A stretch of DNA of 64,000 bases from CAVSIS01 sp963814875 (GTDB taxonomy: Bacteria > Acidobacteriota > Thermoanaerobaculia > Thermoanaerobaculales > Sulfomarinibacteraceae), in NCBI GenBank assembly GCA_963814875.1, contig CAWFFJ010000022.1, positions 248,001 through 312,000 of the forward strand, given 5' to 3'. Of this stretch, positions 8,830 through 17,430 are shown in pieces (position 1 is the first letter of the stretch; the number at the start of each line of letters is the position of its first letter). The translations under genes were made by a program, and so were the position numbers. Below the pieces are notes generated by a model. That model did no database searches. It saw only the letters and a program-made list of their open reading frames with translations, and was not told the DNA's origin.

Positions 8830-9465
8830 TCAATAAGACAGCTTCGGCGCCGGTCTGCGATCGGCCGGGAGCTCGTCATCGCGAGCCGGAGCGACGGAGC
8901 GGTCCGCCGCGACCACGGCCCGGTCGAGCGACCCTTCGACCGTCGGCCGCATCCGCCGGACCTCGCCGAGCAGATCCCGCATCGCCTCGTGATAGCGCGG
9001 GTCGGCGCGGAGCAGCTCGCCCGCAAGGGTCAGGAAGCGGTCGTCGCTCATCCCCGACGGGTTGCTGGCGACCCTGATCGTGACGACCCGGCCGTCGTTG
9101 GAACGTGGCACCACGACATCTCGGATCAGCGCCAGGAGACCTGCGGCAGCAACCACGACGGCGGCCGCCTTGAGCGCCCACTTCGCCCACTCGCGACGTC
9201 TGGGCGCGGTAGTGGCGAACACCTGCTCGCGCGCCGGCTCCCGGCTGCTGCGCTCGATCCGCGCCCACAACTCTGGTGGCAGGTCGGCCTCGCGAGCAGC
9301 GCCGAGCTCTCCAACTGCCGCGTCGAGACCGCGGATCGCCAGGTAGAAGTCTCGGCAGGACCTACACATCGCGAGATGGTCGACGACCGCCTTGGACTCG
9401 ACGGCGGTCAGCTCGCCGTCCACCCAGGCGGACAGCTCGATTTCGAAGGCTTCGCAGCTGCTCAT
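8830..9465 (-). CDS. zinc-finger anti-sigma factor (ZAS-type), membrane-anchored
   Basis: The start at 9465 overlaps the sigma-factor stop (ATGA), with GGAGGT upstream. The 211-residue protein has the anti-sigma zinc-finger pattern HLAMCRSCRDF (H-x3-C-x2-C) near residue 35. A single membrane helix follows around residues 105-122 (AAAVVVAAAGLLALIRDV), with a C-terminal extracytoplasmic segment of about 85 residues. It should bind and silence the ECF sigma factor encoded immediately upstream until an envelope signal releases it. Overlapping coding supports a one-to-one pair. Confidence 0.88.
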   Translation of the reverse strand: MSSCEAFEIELSAWVDGELTAVESKAVVDHLAMCRSCRDFYLAIRGLDAAVGELGAAREADLPPELWARIERSSREPAREQVFATTAPRRREWAKWALKAAAVVVAAAGLLALIRDVVVPRSNDGRVVTIRVASNPSGMSDDRFLTLAGELLRADPRYHEAMRDLLGEVRRMRPTVEGSLDRAVVAADRSVAPARDDELPADRRPAPKLSY

Positions 9466-10028
9466 GCTCGGACCTCCCCCCCCGGCAGCAGGTCGGCGAG
9501 ACCCTCGACGACCTTGCGGCGGGCGCGGTAGACGTTGATCTTGACCTGGGCGAGGCTCCACCCGGTGCGCTCGGCAATCTCTCGGTACGCCAGCCGGTCG
9601 AGAACACCGAGCTGGAAGGCGGTACGGTGAGCTGGAGCTAGCCCTTCGATCAGGTGCTCGAGGCGCTCGAACAGGGAACGCAGACGGGCGCGGGTGTCGG
9701 CCGTGTCATTGTCGGCGACCTCGGTCCCGGCCTCACCTGGAACCAGCGGCGACACTCGCTGCCGCCGCCAGTGATTGCGCGCGAGGTTGTGTGCAGTGGT
9801 GAACAGGTAGGCGCGGGCACGGCGCTGGTCGGGCAGGTCGGCCCCCGCCCGCATCACACGCACGAAGGTCTCCTGCAGCATCTCGTCCGCGTCGTCGCGC
9901 GAGCTCAGTCGACTGCGGAGGAAGGCCAGCACCGAAGGGCCGTGCAGCTGGTACGCCTCGTGCCAGAACGCGGTCCCGTTGTGGTGTGCCGTCTCCACCC
10001 TGATTCCACTCCTCATCGTTCGCTTCAC
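9462..10028 (-). CDS. RNA polymerase ECF-subfamily sigma factor
   Basis: A 188-residue sigma-70 family protein. Region 2 is at about residues 30-95 (SRDDADEMLQETFVRVMR, AYLFTTAHNLARNHWRR). Region 4 is at about 125-175 (LEGLAPAHRTAFQLG-type helix, then LAYREIAERTGWSLAQVKINVYRARRKV, the -35-binding helix-turn-helix). It overlaps its anti-sigma partner by 4 bp. The GTG at 10028 or an ATG at 10016 could be the start; neither has a strong ribosome site. It diverges from the NFACT-R gene. Confidence 0.92.
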   Translation of the reverse strand: MKRTMRSGIRVETAHHNGTAFWHEAYQLHGPSVLAFLRSRLSSRDDADEMLQETFVRVMRAGADLPDQRRARAYLFTTAHNLARNHWRRQRVSPLVPGEAGTEVADNDTADTRARLRSLFERLEHLIEGLAPAHRTAFQLGVLDRLAYREIAERTGWSLAQVKINVYRARRKVVEGLADLLPGGEVRA

Positions 10029-10110
10029 ACCCTACGACACTCGAGGACGGGGAGAGTTACAGGGTGGCTCAGGATCCGTCCGCAAGCCCTGGCTCGGCTA
10101 CCATGCCCTC

Positions 10111-10572
10111 GTGGTGCGTCGTCGAGACGACCGGAGGGGGCCGCCGGAGCCCACCGACCCCGACCGGGGCCTGTGGCAGGGCGTGTCGATCGCACGCCGG
10201 TTCATCTCGCCCGACGGGATGGTGGTCCTGGTCGGGCGCACCGCACGCGACAACGATGTGCTCAGTCTCAAGCTCGCCGGAGCGCAGGACTTCTGGTTCC
10301 ACGTCGCGAGCGAGTCGGGCTCACACGTCGTGGTCCGCAACCCGGACGGCCTCGCGCGCCTGCCGAAGGCGACCGAGAGCTTCGCGGCCTCGCTTGCCGC
10401 CGGGTACTCTAAGGCGCGTCTCGGCGGCCGGGTCGCGGTCCACGCGACCCTCGCCGCAGACGTCAGCAAGCCTCGCGGGCTGGCCCCCGGCAAGGTTGTC
10501 ATCCGGCGGTGGCGAACAGTGTTCGCGACGCCGCTTCGCGAGCCGCCAACGGACGACGCCACGGACCCGTGA
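10111..10572 (+). CDS. standalone NFACT-R (RqcH C-terminal/DUF814-like) protein
   Basis: A protein of about 153 residues, essentially one NFACT-R domain: ARRFISPDGMVVLVGRTARD, DFWFHVASESGSHVVVRN, then GRVAVHATLAADVSKPRGLAPGKV. In RqcH/NEMF-type ribosome-quality-control proteins this domain is the C-terminal part of a larger NFACT protein; here the NFACT-N and HhH parts are missing. The D-x-W-F-H-V core is intact. The GTG at 10111 is a guess (no clear ribosome site; reading is open further upstream). Role presumed RNA or ribosome binding by family only. Confidence 0.75.
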   Translation: MVRRRDDRRGPPEPTDPDRGLWQGVSIARRFISPDGMVVLVGRTARDNDVLSLKLAGAQDFWFHVASESGSHVVVRNPDGLARLPKATESFAASLAAGYSKARLGGRVAVHATLAADVSKPRGLAPGKVVIRRWRTVFATPLREPPTDDATDP

Positions 10573-10578
10573 CGAAAG

Positions 10579-10603
10579 CGGCCCCGCGGGTGCCGCGGGG
10601 CCG
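10579..10603. terminator. bidirectional terminator hairpin between convergent genes
   Basis: Perfect 11-bp stem CGGCCCCGCGG / CCGCGGGGCCG with a GTG loop, 6 bp after the NFACT-R stop and before the end of the minus-strand DUF4097 gene. Confidence 0.8.
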
Positions 10604-10630
10604 AAGTCCCTCTCGGAGTGTGATGTGAGC

Positions 10631-11404
10631 TCAGCTCGCGTTCACTCGGATCGCGCCGTTCACGGTCTCGAGGTTGATCTCTCCCCCGCCGCTGCCGATG
10701 GAGCCGCGCATCGAGGAGCCGACCCAGCGACCCTTCTTGACCTCGACGCCAAAATCGTTTCGGATGCTGCCGTTGACCGTCTCCGCCTGGATGTCGGCAC
10801 CGGTGGACTTGGGCAGCGTCAGCTCGATGGTGCCATTGACGGACTCGAGGTGAATCCGATCCGAGCGCTCGAGGAGACCGTACTCTACCTCGAGCGTCCC
10901 ATTGACCGTGTTCAGATCGACGAGACCGCGGACGTTGCGCGCGCGAATGGCGCCGTTTACGGTCTCGGCCTCGATACCGCCCTCGACGCCGGAAACGTCC
11001 ATGCTTCCGTTGACCAGATCGACACCGCTCACGCGCGCGCCGCGTGGGATCGTGAGCGTATAGTCGACCTGCAGATGGCCGTGGCCGCGCTTCCAGAAAC
11101 CCCAACCGTCCGAGCTCGGGTACTTGGTCTCGATGGACAGGCTGTTGGCCGAGGCGTTCACTTTGACCTCAAGCGCCTGGAGGGCCTCGGAGGACTCCGC
11201 CTCCTTGACCGCCACGACGTGGACCTCGCTCCGGTCCCAGACCTCAATGTGCAGGTCGCCGTTGATGTTCTCGACGCTGACCCGGCCGTCCGCGGCGAGC
11301 GGGTAGGTCTTGTCGAAGGTCTCGGTGTTGTCCGCGGCCCAGGCGAGCCCGGCCGCGAGGAGAAGGACCGTCATTCCGATCGCGAGCCGTCTGGCGTGTG
11401 TCAT
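10631..11404 (-). CDS. DUF4097-family exported beta-helix-like protein
   Basis: 257 residues with a signal peptide (MTHARRLAIGMTVLLLAAGLAWA). The mature part is a ladder of short strands with recurring VNG motifs: VENINGDLHIEVWDRSEV, VDLVNGSMDV, AETVNGAIRA, LNTVNGTLEV, LESVNGTIEL, AETVNGSIRN and LETVNGAIRV. This is the DUF4097 (putative adhesin/polymer-forming) fold. Such proteins are often found beside sigma/anti-sigma loci and are presumed envelope-associated; no catalytic role is known. Complete, with its 3' end facing a strong hairpin. Confidence 0.85.
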   Translation of the reverse strand: MTHARRLAIGMTVLLLAAGLAWAADNTETFDKTYPLAADGRVSVENINGDLHIEVWDRSEVHVVAVKEAESSEALQALEVKVNASANSLSIETKYPSSDGWGFWKRGHGHLQVDYTLTIPRGARVSGVDLVNGSMDVSGVEGGIEAETVNGAIRARNVRGLVDLNTVNGTLEVEYGLLERSDRIHLESVNGTIELTLPKSTGADIQAETVNGSIRNDFGVEVKKGRWVGSSMRGSIGSGGGEINLETVNGAIRVNAS

Positions 11405-11591
11405 GTCCGTTCCCCCTTACGCGGTCCCGTTGGCAGGGACCGGATCTCTCGCCATCCGACCGTTGAGATGCTCTGCGCCCCCGATGGGTTTGAACCGGGT
11501 CGAGAGCCGGCCGAATCCAGGCTCACCCGAAGCGCTAGACTGACGCGCAGGAGGCCGCACGGAGAGGAGGTCCTTGTGGGCGAGGCGGTGG

Positions 11592-12395
11592 TCATCCCGC
11601 CCCGCTGAGCTGGGACGGAACAACAACCCGCGCGCTCTTCCTTCGCGCACGTGTGCCGGTTTGACGGTCCGCCCTGCAAGAACCCGCGCCGAACAGCGAG
11701 CCGAACGTTCGCCGGCGGCCTGCGTACCATCCGAGTGCCGATTCGAGCTCGGCCGGGCCGAAGTCCGGCCACAGTGTGGGCGTGAAGTACAGCTCGCTGT
11801 ACGCGCTCTGCCAGAGGAGGAAGTTCGACAAGCGCTGCTCACCCCCGGTCCGGATCACGAGGTCGGGATCGGGACCGCCGCGGGTATCGAGCCGCTCGGC
11901 CACCTGCTTGGCGTCGATGTGCCCGGGGTCGAGCCGGCCTGCCGCGGCGTCCTCCGCCATGCTCCGGACGCAGCGCACCAGCTCATCGCGCCCGCCGTAG
12001 GACAGGGCCAGGGCGAGGCGCATTCCGCCGAGACCCGCGGTCGCCGCACAGGTCTTAGTCACAAGGGCCCGCGGCCGCTCCGGCAGGCGGGCAGCATCGC
12101 CCAGAATCCGAAGCTCGATGCGGTGCCGGATCAGGCTCGGCCGCTCGGCGACCAGGAACGCCGCCAGCAGCTCCATGAGCCCGTCGACCTCGTCCGACGG
12201 CCGGTCCCAGTTCTCGGTCGAAAAGGCAAACACCGTCAGCCAGGGAACGCCGATCCGACAGGACTCCTCGACCAGTCGGCGCAGGGCGCGCGCCCCGGCG
12301 CGGTGGCCAGCCGAGCGCGGCAGGCGCCGGCGCTCGGCCCAGCGTCCGTTGCCGTCCATGATCACCGCGAGGTGCTCGAGGGGCGGGGCGCTCAT
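11592..12395 (-). CDS. uppS: undecaprenyl diphosphate synthase (cis-prenyltransferase)
   Basis: 267 residues. The enzyme extends farnesyl-PP with isopentenyl-PP to make the C55 carrier for peptidoglycan and LPS. Motifs in order: VIMDGNGRWAERR (catalytic Asp and pyrophosphate site), GHRAGARALRRLV, VFAFSTENWDRP, and DLVIRTGGEQRLSNFLLWQ followed by SAYSELYFTPTLWPDF. The ATG at 12395 overlaps the stop of the upstream radical SAM gene (ATGA), indicating coupling. The C-terminus has roughly 25 extra basic residues beyond the usual end. Confidence 0.95.
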   Translation of the reverse strand: MSAPPLEHLAVIMDGNGRWAERRRLPRSAGHRAGARALRRLVEESCRIGVPWLTVFAFSTENWDRPSDEVDGLMELLAAFLVAERPSLIRHRIELRILGDAARLPERPRALVTKTCAATAGLGGMRLALALSYGGRDELVRCVRSMAEDAAAGRLDPGHIDAKQVAERLDTRGGPDPDLVIRTGGEQRLSNFLLWQSAYSELYFTPTLWPDFGPAELESALGWYAGRRRTFGSLFGAGSCRADRQTGTRARRKSARVVVPSQLSGAG

Positions 12396-13891
12396 CGCCC
12401 GCTCTCCGGCGCGGCCGCGAGCTCTGCACGGCCCACCCCCCTGCGTGTCCGTCGGCGGGCCGCGAGGTGCCGTCTCCGAGCCGCCATCACCAGCGGGCGC
12501 CACACCGTGTGCACCATCCGATGCCGGATCAGGAAGGCCCACAGCCGGTTGCAGCGCTTGTAGAGCAGGCTCGACGCCAGGTAGGCCGGGACTGCGGCGG
12601 CGTGGGCCGGTCGCCTGCGCCACATCGAGCCCGGGGAGAACAGCGTCCGGTAGCACCACGCGTAGCCGGTCTCGAGCTCTTCGGGGCACATCAGACGTGG
12701 ACGAAAGACAGCGTGCGCGGTGTCGTAGAGGCTCCAGTCGCGGTGCAGGAGACGGCCCTCGGCGTCCAGCCGGCGGAACAGCGGCGTCCCGGGGTACGGC
12801 GTGAGGATGTGAAAGGTCGCACACTCGAGGCGTGCGGCCTCGATCCACTCCACGGTACGGGTGAAGACGTCAGGCCCGTCGTGGTCGAACCCGAGCACGA
12901 AGCTCCCGTTGACCTGGATGCCGGCCTCATGGAACCTCTCGACGAGGCTCGCCGCGACCGCGCTCGAGGGAGCCCGCTTCCCGGACTCCTCGAGGCTGTC
13001 CTCGGCCACGCTCTCGAAGCCGATGAACACCCCGGTGCAGCCCGCGCGCGCCATCGCCGCCGGCAGCTCCGGCTCATCGGCGACATCGAGGCTGACGGCG
13101 GCGCTCCACAGCCGCTCCTCCGGCTCGAGCGCCCGGCACAGCGCACGGAGGTAGGCCCTATCGGACCCGAGGTTGTTGTCGAGGAAGACCGAGTAGGGCT
13201 CGTCCGCGGTGCGGATCGCTTCGACCACCCGCTCGACGGGGATCGCCTGGCGCGGCATCGGCACGCCCTCGGTGGAGAGCACGCAGAAGCGGCACCGGTT
13301 GTGGCAGCCCCGGGTCGCCACGACGCTGGAACGGGTCAGGAAGGCGCCGCGCGGGAGCAGGTCCCGGCGCGGCTCCGGGTGAAGCGCGTAGTGCGGCTCG
13401 AAGTAGGAACCGGTGGAGCGCCGCCATGCCCTTCCCGCACGCAGGTCGAACAGCACGTCCGCCCACACCGGAACACCGTCGCCGACGACCACGACGTCGG
13501 CGTGCGCCTCCGCCTCGTCCGGACACGCCGAAACGTGCGGGCCGCCGAGCACGACCTTCGCGCCGCGCGAGCGATACCAGTCGGCGAGCTGATAGGCGCG
13601 TGCTGCGAAGGTGAGGTGGACCGTGATCCCGACCACCTCGGGGAACGGACGCGAGGGCGGCGGCCCTTGGAGGAGGTTTTCATCCCAGATCCGCACCTTC
13701 CATGACGGCGGCGTCGCCGCCGCCAGCAGGGGCAGAGCCAGCGCCGGTGTCAGCACGTGCTTGCCGAAGCTCCCGACGGGGTCTTTGCGGTAGAAGGGGT
13801 TGATCAGGAGGAGCTCACCGCGGGCCGGCGCTGCGGTCGGCGCGGAAGCGAGCGGGAGCGGTTCGGCGAAGTCGCGTGGAAAGTACGCCAT
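12392..13891 (-). CDS. B12-binding-domain radical SAM protein
   Basis: 499 residues. The start at 13891 follows AGGAGGAG. The N-terminal half has a cobalamin-binding-like fold (VVGITVHLTFAARAYQLAD, VVLGGPHVSACPDEAEAHAD, VVVVGDG). The radical SAM core carries the 4Fe-4S cluster motif CHNRCRFC (C-x3-C-x2-C) at about residue 220 and later strands (GVFIGFESV, NGSFVLGFDHDG). It belongs to the large BchE/HpnJ-like group that modifies lipids, tetrapyrroles or natural products, with unknown substrate here. Tight coupling with uppS suggests an isoprenoid or lipid-linked substrate; this is inference only. Confidence 0.85.
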   Translation of the reverse strand: MAYFPRDFAEPLPLASAPTAAPARGELLLINPFYRKDPVGSFGKHVLTPALALPLLAAATPPSWKVRIWDENLLQGPPPSRPFPEVVGITVHLTFAARAYQLADWYRSRGAKVVLGGPHVSACPDEAEAHADVVVVGDGVPVWADVLFDLRAGRAWRRSTGSYFEPHYALHPEPRRDLLPRGAFLTRSSVVATRGCHNRCRFCVLSTEGVPMPRQAIPVERVVEAIRTADEPYSVFLDNNLGSDRAYLRALCRALEPEERLWSAAVSLDVADEPELPAAMARAGCTGVFIGFESVAEDSLEESGKRAPSSAVAASLVERFHEAGIQVNGSFVLGFDHDGPDVFTRTVEWIEAARLECATFHILTPYPGTPLFRRLDAEGRLLHRDWSLYDTAHAVFRPRLMCPEELETGYAWCYRTLFSPGSMWRRRPAHAAAVPAYLASSLLYKRCNRLWAFLIRHRMVHTVWRPLVMAARRRHLAARRRTRRGVGRAELAAAPESGR

Positions 13892-14089
13892 CGATGAGCT
13901 CCTCCTGGGATCACGATCGGTGGCGCCCGCGGCGGGTCCCTGCTCCAAGTGTGGCGTTCAGGCGGCGAAGCGTGGAAGTTCCGAGGCAAGCGCTCCCGGC
14001 GTTGCACGGCAGCTCGACTGGGTCAGCGCTCACGCCGGCGGACGAGACGTCGCGTTCAAGTCGATCTCTGTGCCGGCCTCTGAGCAGGG

Positions 14090-14228
14090 AACCGGCAGCG
14101 CGACGGCCTACCCGAACCTGATCGCGGAGATGGGGCGCCGGGGTTACTCCGATCAGGACATCGCCAAGATTCGCGGAAGCAACCTATTGCGTGTCTGGGA
14201 GCAGGTTGAGAGCGCCACGTCGCCCTGA
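14090..14228 (+). pseudogene. C-terminal remnant of a membrane (renal-type) dipeptidase, peptidase M19
   Basis: The last 40 or so codons before the stop at 14228 read AYPNLIAEMGRRGYSDQDIA then KIRGSNLLRVWEQVE, which matches the conserved end of M19 dipeptidases (YPxLxAELxRRGYSEEDIxKIxGxNxLRVxxxVE). Upstream in that frame the homology stops and overlaps the 5' end of the divergent radical SAM gene. The catalytic domain is gone. Confidence 0.55.
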
Positions 14229-14645
14229 TCAGCGCTTCGCGACGCCGTGACCTCGGGCTCCGTAGAGGAGATAAGAGATCCGGACCCCGGGGGTGGAGCA
14301 TGTTCGCGTTTCGTCGTCATCGGCACCAGCCGCCAGCTTCGAGCCGGCGCCCGGACAGACACCCCGGGCTCCCCGCCGCGGACCTCTCCAGCCCGCTGTT
14401 CGCCGAGCCCGGGGGCCCCGGCGCTCCCCTCGACTGGCGCACAACCCTCGCTGCAATGTCCGGCCGCAGCGAACTCCCAAGCCTGCACGTCTCACGACGC
14501 CGCGCTGCGAGCGAGCCTGCGCCGGCTGGAGCATCCGTACCCGCACTCGCGAGATCGTGAGACGCTCCCGCCACCCGCCGCGGTCATGGCGTCGCACCTT
14601 GCTGATGTGCTAGCCTCTCGCTGTGGGCGCCCCAATTGAGACAAC
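14229..14645. other. gap without a recognised gene
   Basis: About 420 bp of GC-rich sequence between the dipeptidase remnant and the peptidase promoter region. ORFs here are short, overlap on both strands and show no recognisable domain. I see nothing further to support. Confidence 0.5.
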
Positions 14646-14677
14646 ATCTTGGGCTATGCAGTGTCACAACCCAAGAT
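14646..14677. promoter_or_regulatory. dyad symmetry upstream of the M28 peptidase gene
   Basis: Perfect 8-bp inverted repeat ATCTTGGG - 16 nt - CCCAAGAT about 30 bp before the ATG at 14706. Position and symmetry fit an operator or a leader hairpin; no regulator is identified. Confidence 0.4.
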
Positions 14678-14705
14678 ATTGAGCGCGCTCACGTCGGAGG
14701 AACCG

Positions 14706-17114
14706 ATGAGGCGATGCTCTGCGGGACGGTCCGTGGTCCTCGCGGCCCTGTCCCTGGCGGCGCTGCTCGTTGCCGCCGCTGCCGCTTCGGCAGCCGTACC
14801 CAGGGAGGCGTCCCTGGTCCGTCTGGCGATCGAAACAGGCATCACCGAGCTCGGGGTTCCCGTCCTCGCCGACGTCGTCGACGCCTCGGGCCGGGAGTAT
14901 GCGCTCGCGCTGCTCGGTCCCTCCGAAATGGCCGGGCACCCGCAGGCCGAGGTCATCGACTCCTCGGTCACGCACGCCGGTTGGTGGCTCGCCCTCGAGC
15001 GGCGACCAGGCGCTCGACGCCTGGCAGCGTCCCGATTCCAGATCCTGCTCGACGACGGGCGCCACATCGTCCTGCGTGCCGTGCCCGGCCTCGAGGGACC
15101 GCTCGCCGAGCTCGGTTTCGACCTGGTGCTGCTCGACGGCACTCCGATGTCGCTCAAGGCTGCGCGGCCGGCGGCTTTACCCGACGCCGTGGTCTACGAC
15201 GCACGCGTGGCCGCGATGCTCTCCGAGGTCCAGCAAACGGATCTCTGGGACCTCCTCGGGGGGATCTCGGGCGAGGCTGCGGTCACGATCGGCGGCAGCC
15301 CGTACACCATCGCCACCCGCAACACCGGCTCCGGGACCCCGATCCAGAAGGCCACCCAGTACGCCTTCGAACAGCTCGAGGCGCTCGGCCTCGATGTCGA
15401 GTACCACAACTGGTCGTCGGGCGGATACAGCGGACGCAACGTCATCGCCACCAAGCGTGGCGCCACCGACCCCGACGAGATCGTGATCGTCATCGCCCAT
15501 CTCGACGACATGCCTTCGTCCGGACCGGCCCCGGGCGCAGACGACAACGGCAGCGGTTCGGCCGCCGTCCTTCAGGCGGCGGACGTGATGGCGTCCCGAT
15601 GGTTCCAGCGCACGGTACGGTTCGTGCTGGTCACCGGCGAGGAGCAGGGTCTGCTCGGCAGCGGACGCTATGCCACCAAGGTCGAGAACGACGGCGACAA
15701 CGTGGTGGCGGTCTATAACATGGACATGATCGCGTGGGACGATCTCGGCGGGCCTGTGTTGCGGCTCCACACCCGGACAACCGGCAACCCCGGCTACGCC
15801 GCCGACCTCGCCATCGCCACCACCTTCAGCGACGCGGTCGGCGTCTACGGTCTGTCCGGCGACCTTTCGCCCGTCATCGACCCGGATGGAATCACCGCCA
15901 GCGACCACGCCTCCTTCTGGAACCACGGCTATGCTGCGATCCTCGCAATCGAAGACGACCAGGACGACTTCAACGACTACTACCACACCTCCAACGACCT
16001 CCGGCAGCACCTCGACCCGGCCTACTTCACGGCCTACACCAAAGCCTCGATCGCAACCGTCGCCCACCTCGCGCTGCCGACCAACGCCCCGTGCCAGCTC
16101 GGCTGCCTGCCGCTCGACGCCTCGATTGACGGCTTTTCCGCCACCGGCACGATTTCCAACGTCAACGGTGTCTTCGAGCCCGGAGAGACCGCCCAGCTCG
16201 TTCCGACCTGGAAGTACCCCGCCGGCTGCCTGCCCTCTCAGATGACGGCATCGCTGTCCGACCTCGGAGCCGACGCCGGCTTGGGAGCCTTCCTGGTCGA
16301 CGGTGAAGCCAGCTACGGCGTGCCGGCCATGCAGGAGGTCGTCAACTGCCGCGACAAGACCGGAAACTGCTACCTGCTCAAGCTCGCCAACCCGGTCAAT
16401 CGTCCGGCGCTCCACATCGACGCCCACGTGAGGGAAACCACCGTCCACGGCGTCGAGACGACCTGGACGATGCATGTCGGCGCGAGCTTCTCCGATGTCC
16501 CGCCGAGCTTCTGGGCCTATCAGTTCATCGAGCGCATGCTCCACAACGGCATCACAGCCGGATGCAGCTCGACCAGCTACTGCCCGGAAGCGACAGTCTC
16601 CCGTTGGCAGATGGCAGTCTTTCTCGCGAAGACCCTCGCCGGTGGGCCGATCCCCACAACCGGTACGGTGCCGGGCATGGGTGACTTCGACTGCTCGCTC
16701 GGCGGCCACTCGGTCTTTGCCGACGTGCCTCCCGAGGACGGCGGCTGCCCGGCGATCCACTTCCTCGCCACCCAGGCAATCACCGTCGGATGCGGCGGCG
16801 GCAACTACTGCCCGGCGGCGCCAGTTGATCGCTGGCAGATGGCGGTCTTCCTCGCCAAGGGTCTCGCGGGCGGCTCGCCGATCCCGACGACCGGGACCGT
16901 ACCAGGCCTCGGCGACTTCGACTGCTCAGTTGGCGGAGTGTCGGTGTTCACCGACGTGCCACCAGACGACGGGGGCTGCCCTTACATCCACGACATCGCG
17001 CGGCGAGGTGTCACGGTCGGCTGCGGCGGCGGCGCCTACTGCCCGACCAACCCGCTGTCTCGAGACCAGATGGCGGTGTTCCTCGGCAAGGCCTTCGACC
17101 TCGGACTGAACTGA
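14706..17114 (+). CDS. secreted M28-family zinc aminopeptidase with three C-terminal SLH-like domains
   Basis: 802 residues. The ATG at 14706 follows GGAGG and begins a signal peptide (SVVLAALSLAALLVAAAAASA). The catalytic domain (about residues 215-460) has the M28 metal ligands: His in VIAHLDD, Asp in GADDNGSGSA, the Glu pair in GEEQG, Asp in NMDMIAWD and His in YYHTSND. After a linker domain come three SLH-like repeats (SDVPPSFWAYQFIERM, ADVPPEDGGCPAIHFLA, TDVPPDDGGCPYIHDIA). Each has a paired-Cys signature such as GCGGGNYC and ends RWQMAVFLAK or DQMAVFLGK. It is probably exported and held at the cell surface. Expressed as a single gene. Confidence 0.9.
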   Translation: MRRCSAGRSVVLAALSLAALLVAAAAASAAVPREASLVRLAIETGITELGVPVLADVVDASGREYALALLGPSEMAGHPQAEVIDSSVTHAGWWLALERRPGARRLAASRFQILLDDGRHIVLRAVPGLEGPLAELGFDLVLLDGTPMSLKAARPAALPDAVVYDARVAAMLSEVQQTDLWDLLGGISGEAAVTIGGSPYTIATRNTGSGTPIQKATQYAFEQLEALGLDVEYHNWSSGGYSGRNVIATKRGATDPDEIVIVIAHLDDMPSSGPAPGADDNGSGSAAVLQAADVMASRWFQRTVRFVLVTGEEQGLLGSGRYATKVENDGDNVVAVYNMDMIAWDDLGGPVLRLHTRTTGNPGYAADLAIATTFSDAVGVYGLSGDLSPVIDPDGITASDHASFWNHGYAAILAIEDDQDDFNDYYHTSNDLRQHLDPAYFTAYTKASIATVAHLALPTNAPCQLGCLPLDASIDGFSATGTISNVNGVFEPGETAQLVPTWKYPAGCLPSQMTASLSDLGADAGLGAFLVDGEASYGVPAMQEVVNCRDKTGNCYLLKLANPVNRPALHIDAHVRETTVHGVETTWTMHVGASFSDVPPSFWAYQFIERMLHNGITAGCSSTSYCPEATVSRWQMAVFLAKTLAGGPIPTTGTVPGMGDFDCSLGGHSVFADVPPEDGGCPAIHFLATQAITVGCGGGNYCPAAPVDRWQMAVFLAKGLAGGSPIPTTGTVPGLGDFDCSVGGVSVFTDVPPDDGGCPYIHDIARRGVTVGCGGGAYCPTNPLSRDQMAVFLGKAFDLGLN

Positions 17115-17394
17115 GCCGCAGCACCACGACAACTGCCCGAACGGACAAGCTCCGGGCCGAGGCTCTGGCGAGCTCTGTGCCGGAGCCAGGTGCGGGATCG
17201 CGACGAGTCCAGGCACTGACCTACGAGACCATCTTCTGGCCGAAACCGGGCGGCCATCCTCCGGCCTCTCGCACGAGCTGGGTCCCGTTCCGCTGGGTAG
17301 AACCGCCTTTCCCCACTATAGTCTTCGACCAATACGACCTCTGGTTTTGAGATGATGTCTTGAAAACATTTTCTCGATTTTATCGGATTCCCTC

Positions 17395-17421
17395 TTGACA
17401 GCCTTCCGATATGGGTACAAA
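17395..17421 (+). promoter_or_regulatory. candidate sigma-70 promoter for the HTH/Cys-rich regulator
   Basis: The 316-bp gap before the regulator becomes markedly A+T-rich near 17335-17430. A perfect TTGACA (17395-17400) is followed, at a short 15-bp spacing, by TACAAA (17416-17421), only 9 bp before the ATG. If used, the transcript would be nearly leaderless. Confidence 0.3.
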
Positions 17422-17430
17422 TAGATATTT

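Noticed and set aside
13800..14089. Start of a 142-residue protein
   Set aside because: Overlaps the radical SAM 5' end and lacks homology; only the last about 40 codons resemble anything (dipeptidase tail).
15177..16760. 527-codon minus-strand frame
   Set aside because: Antisense to the M28 peptidase, with Val/Asp/Gly-rich shadow composition.
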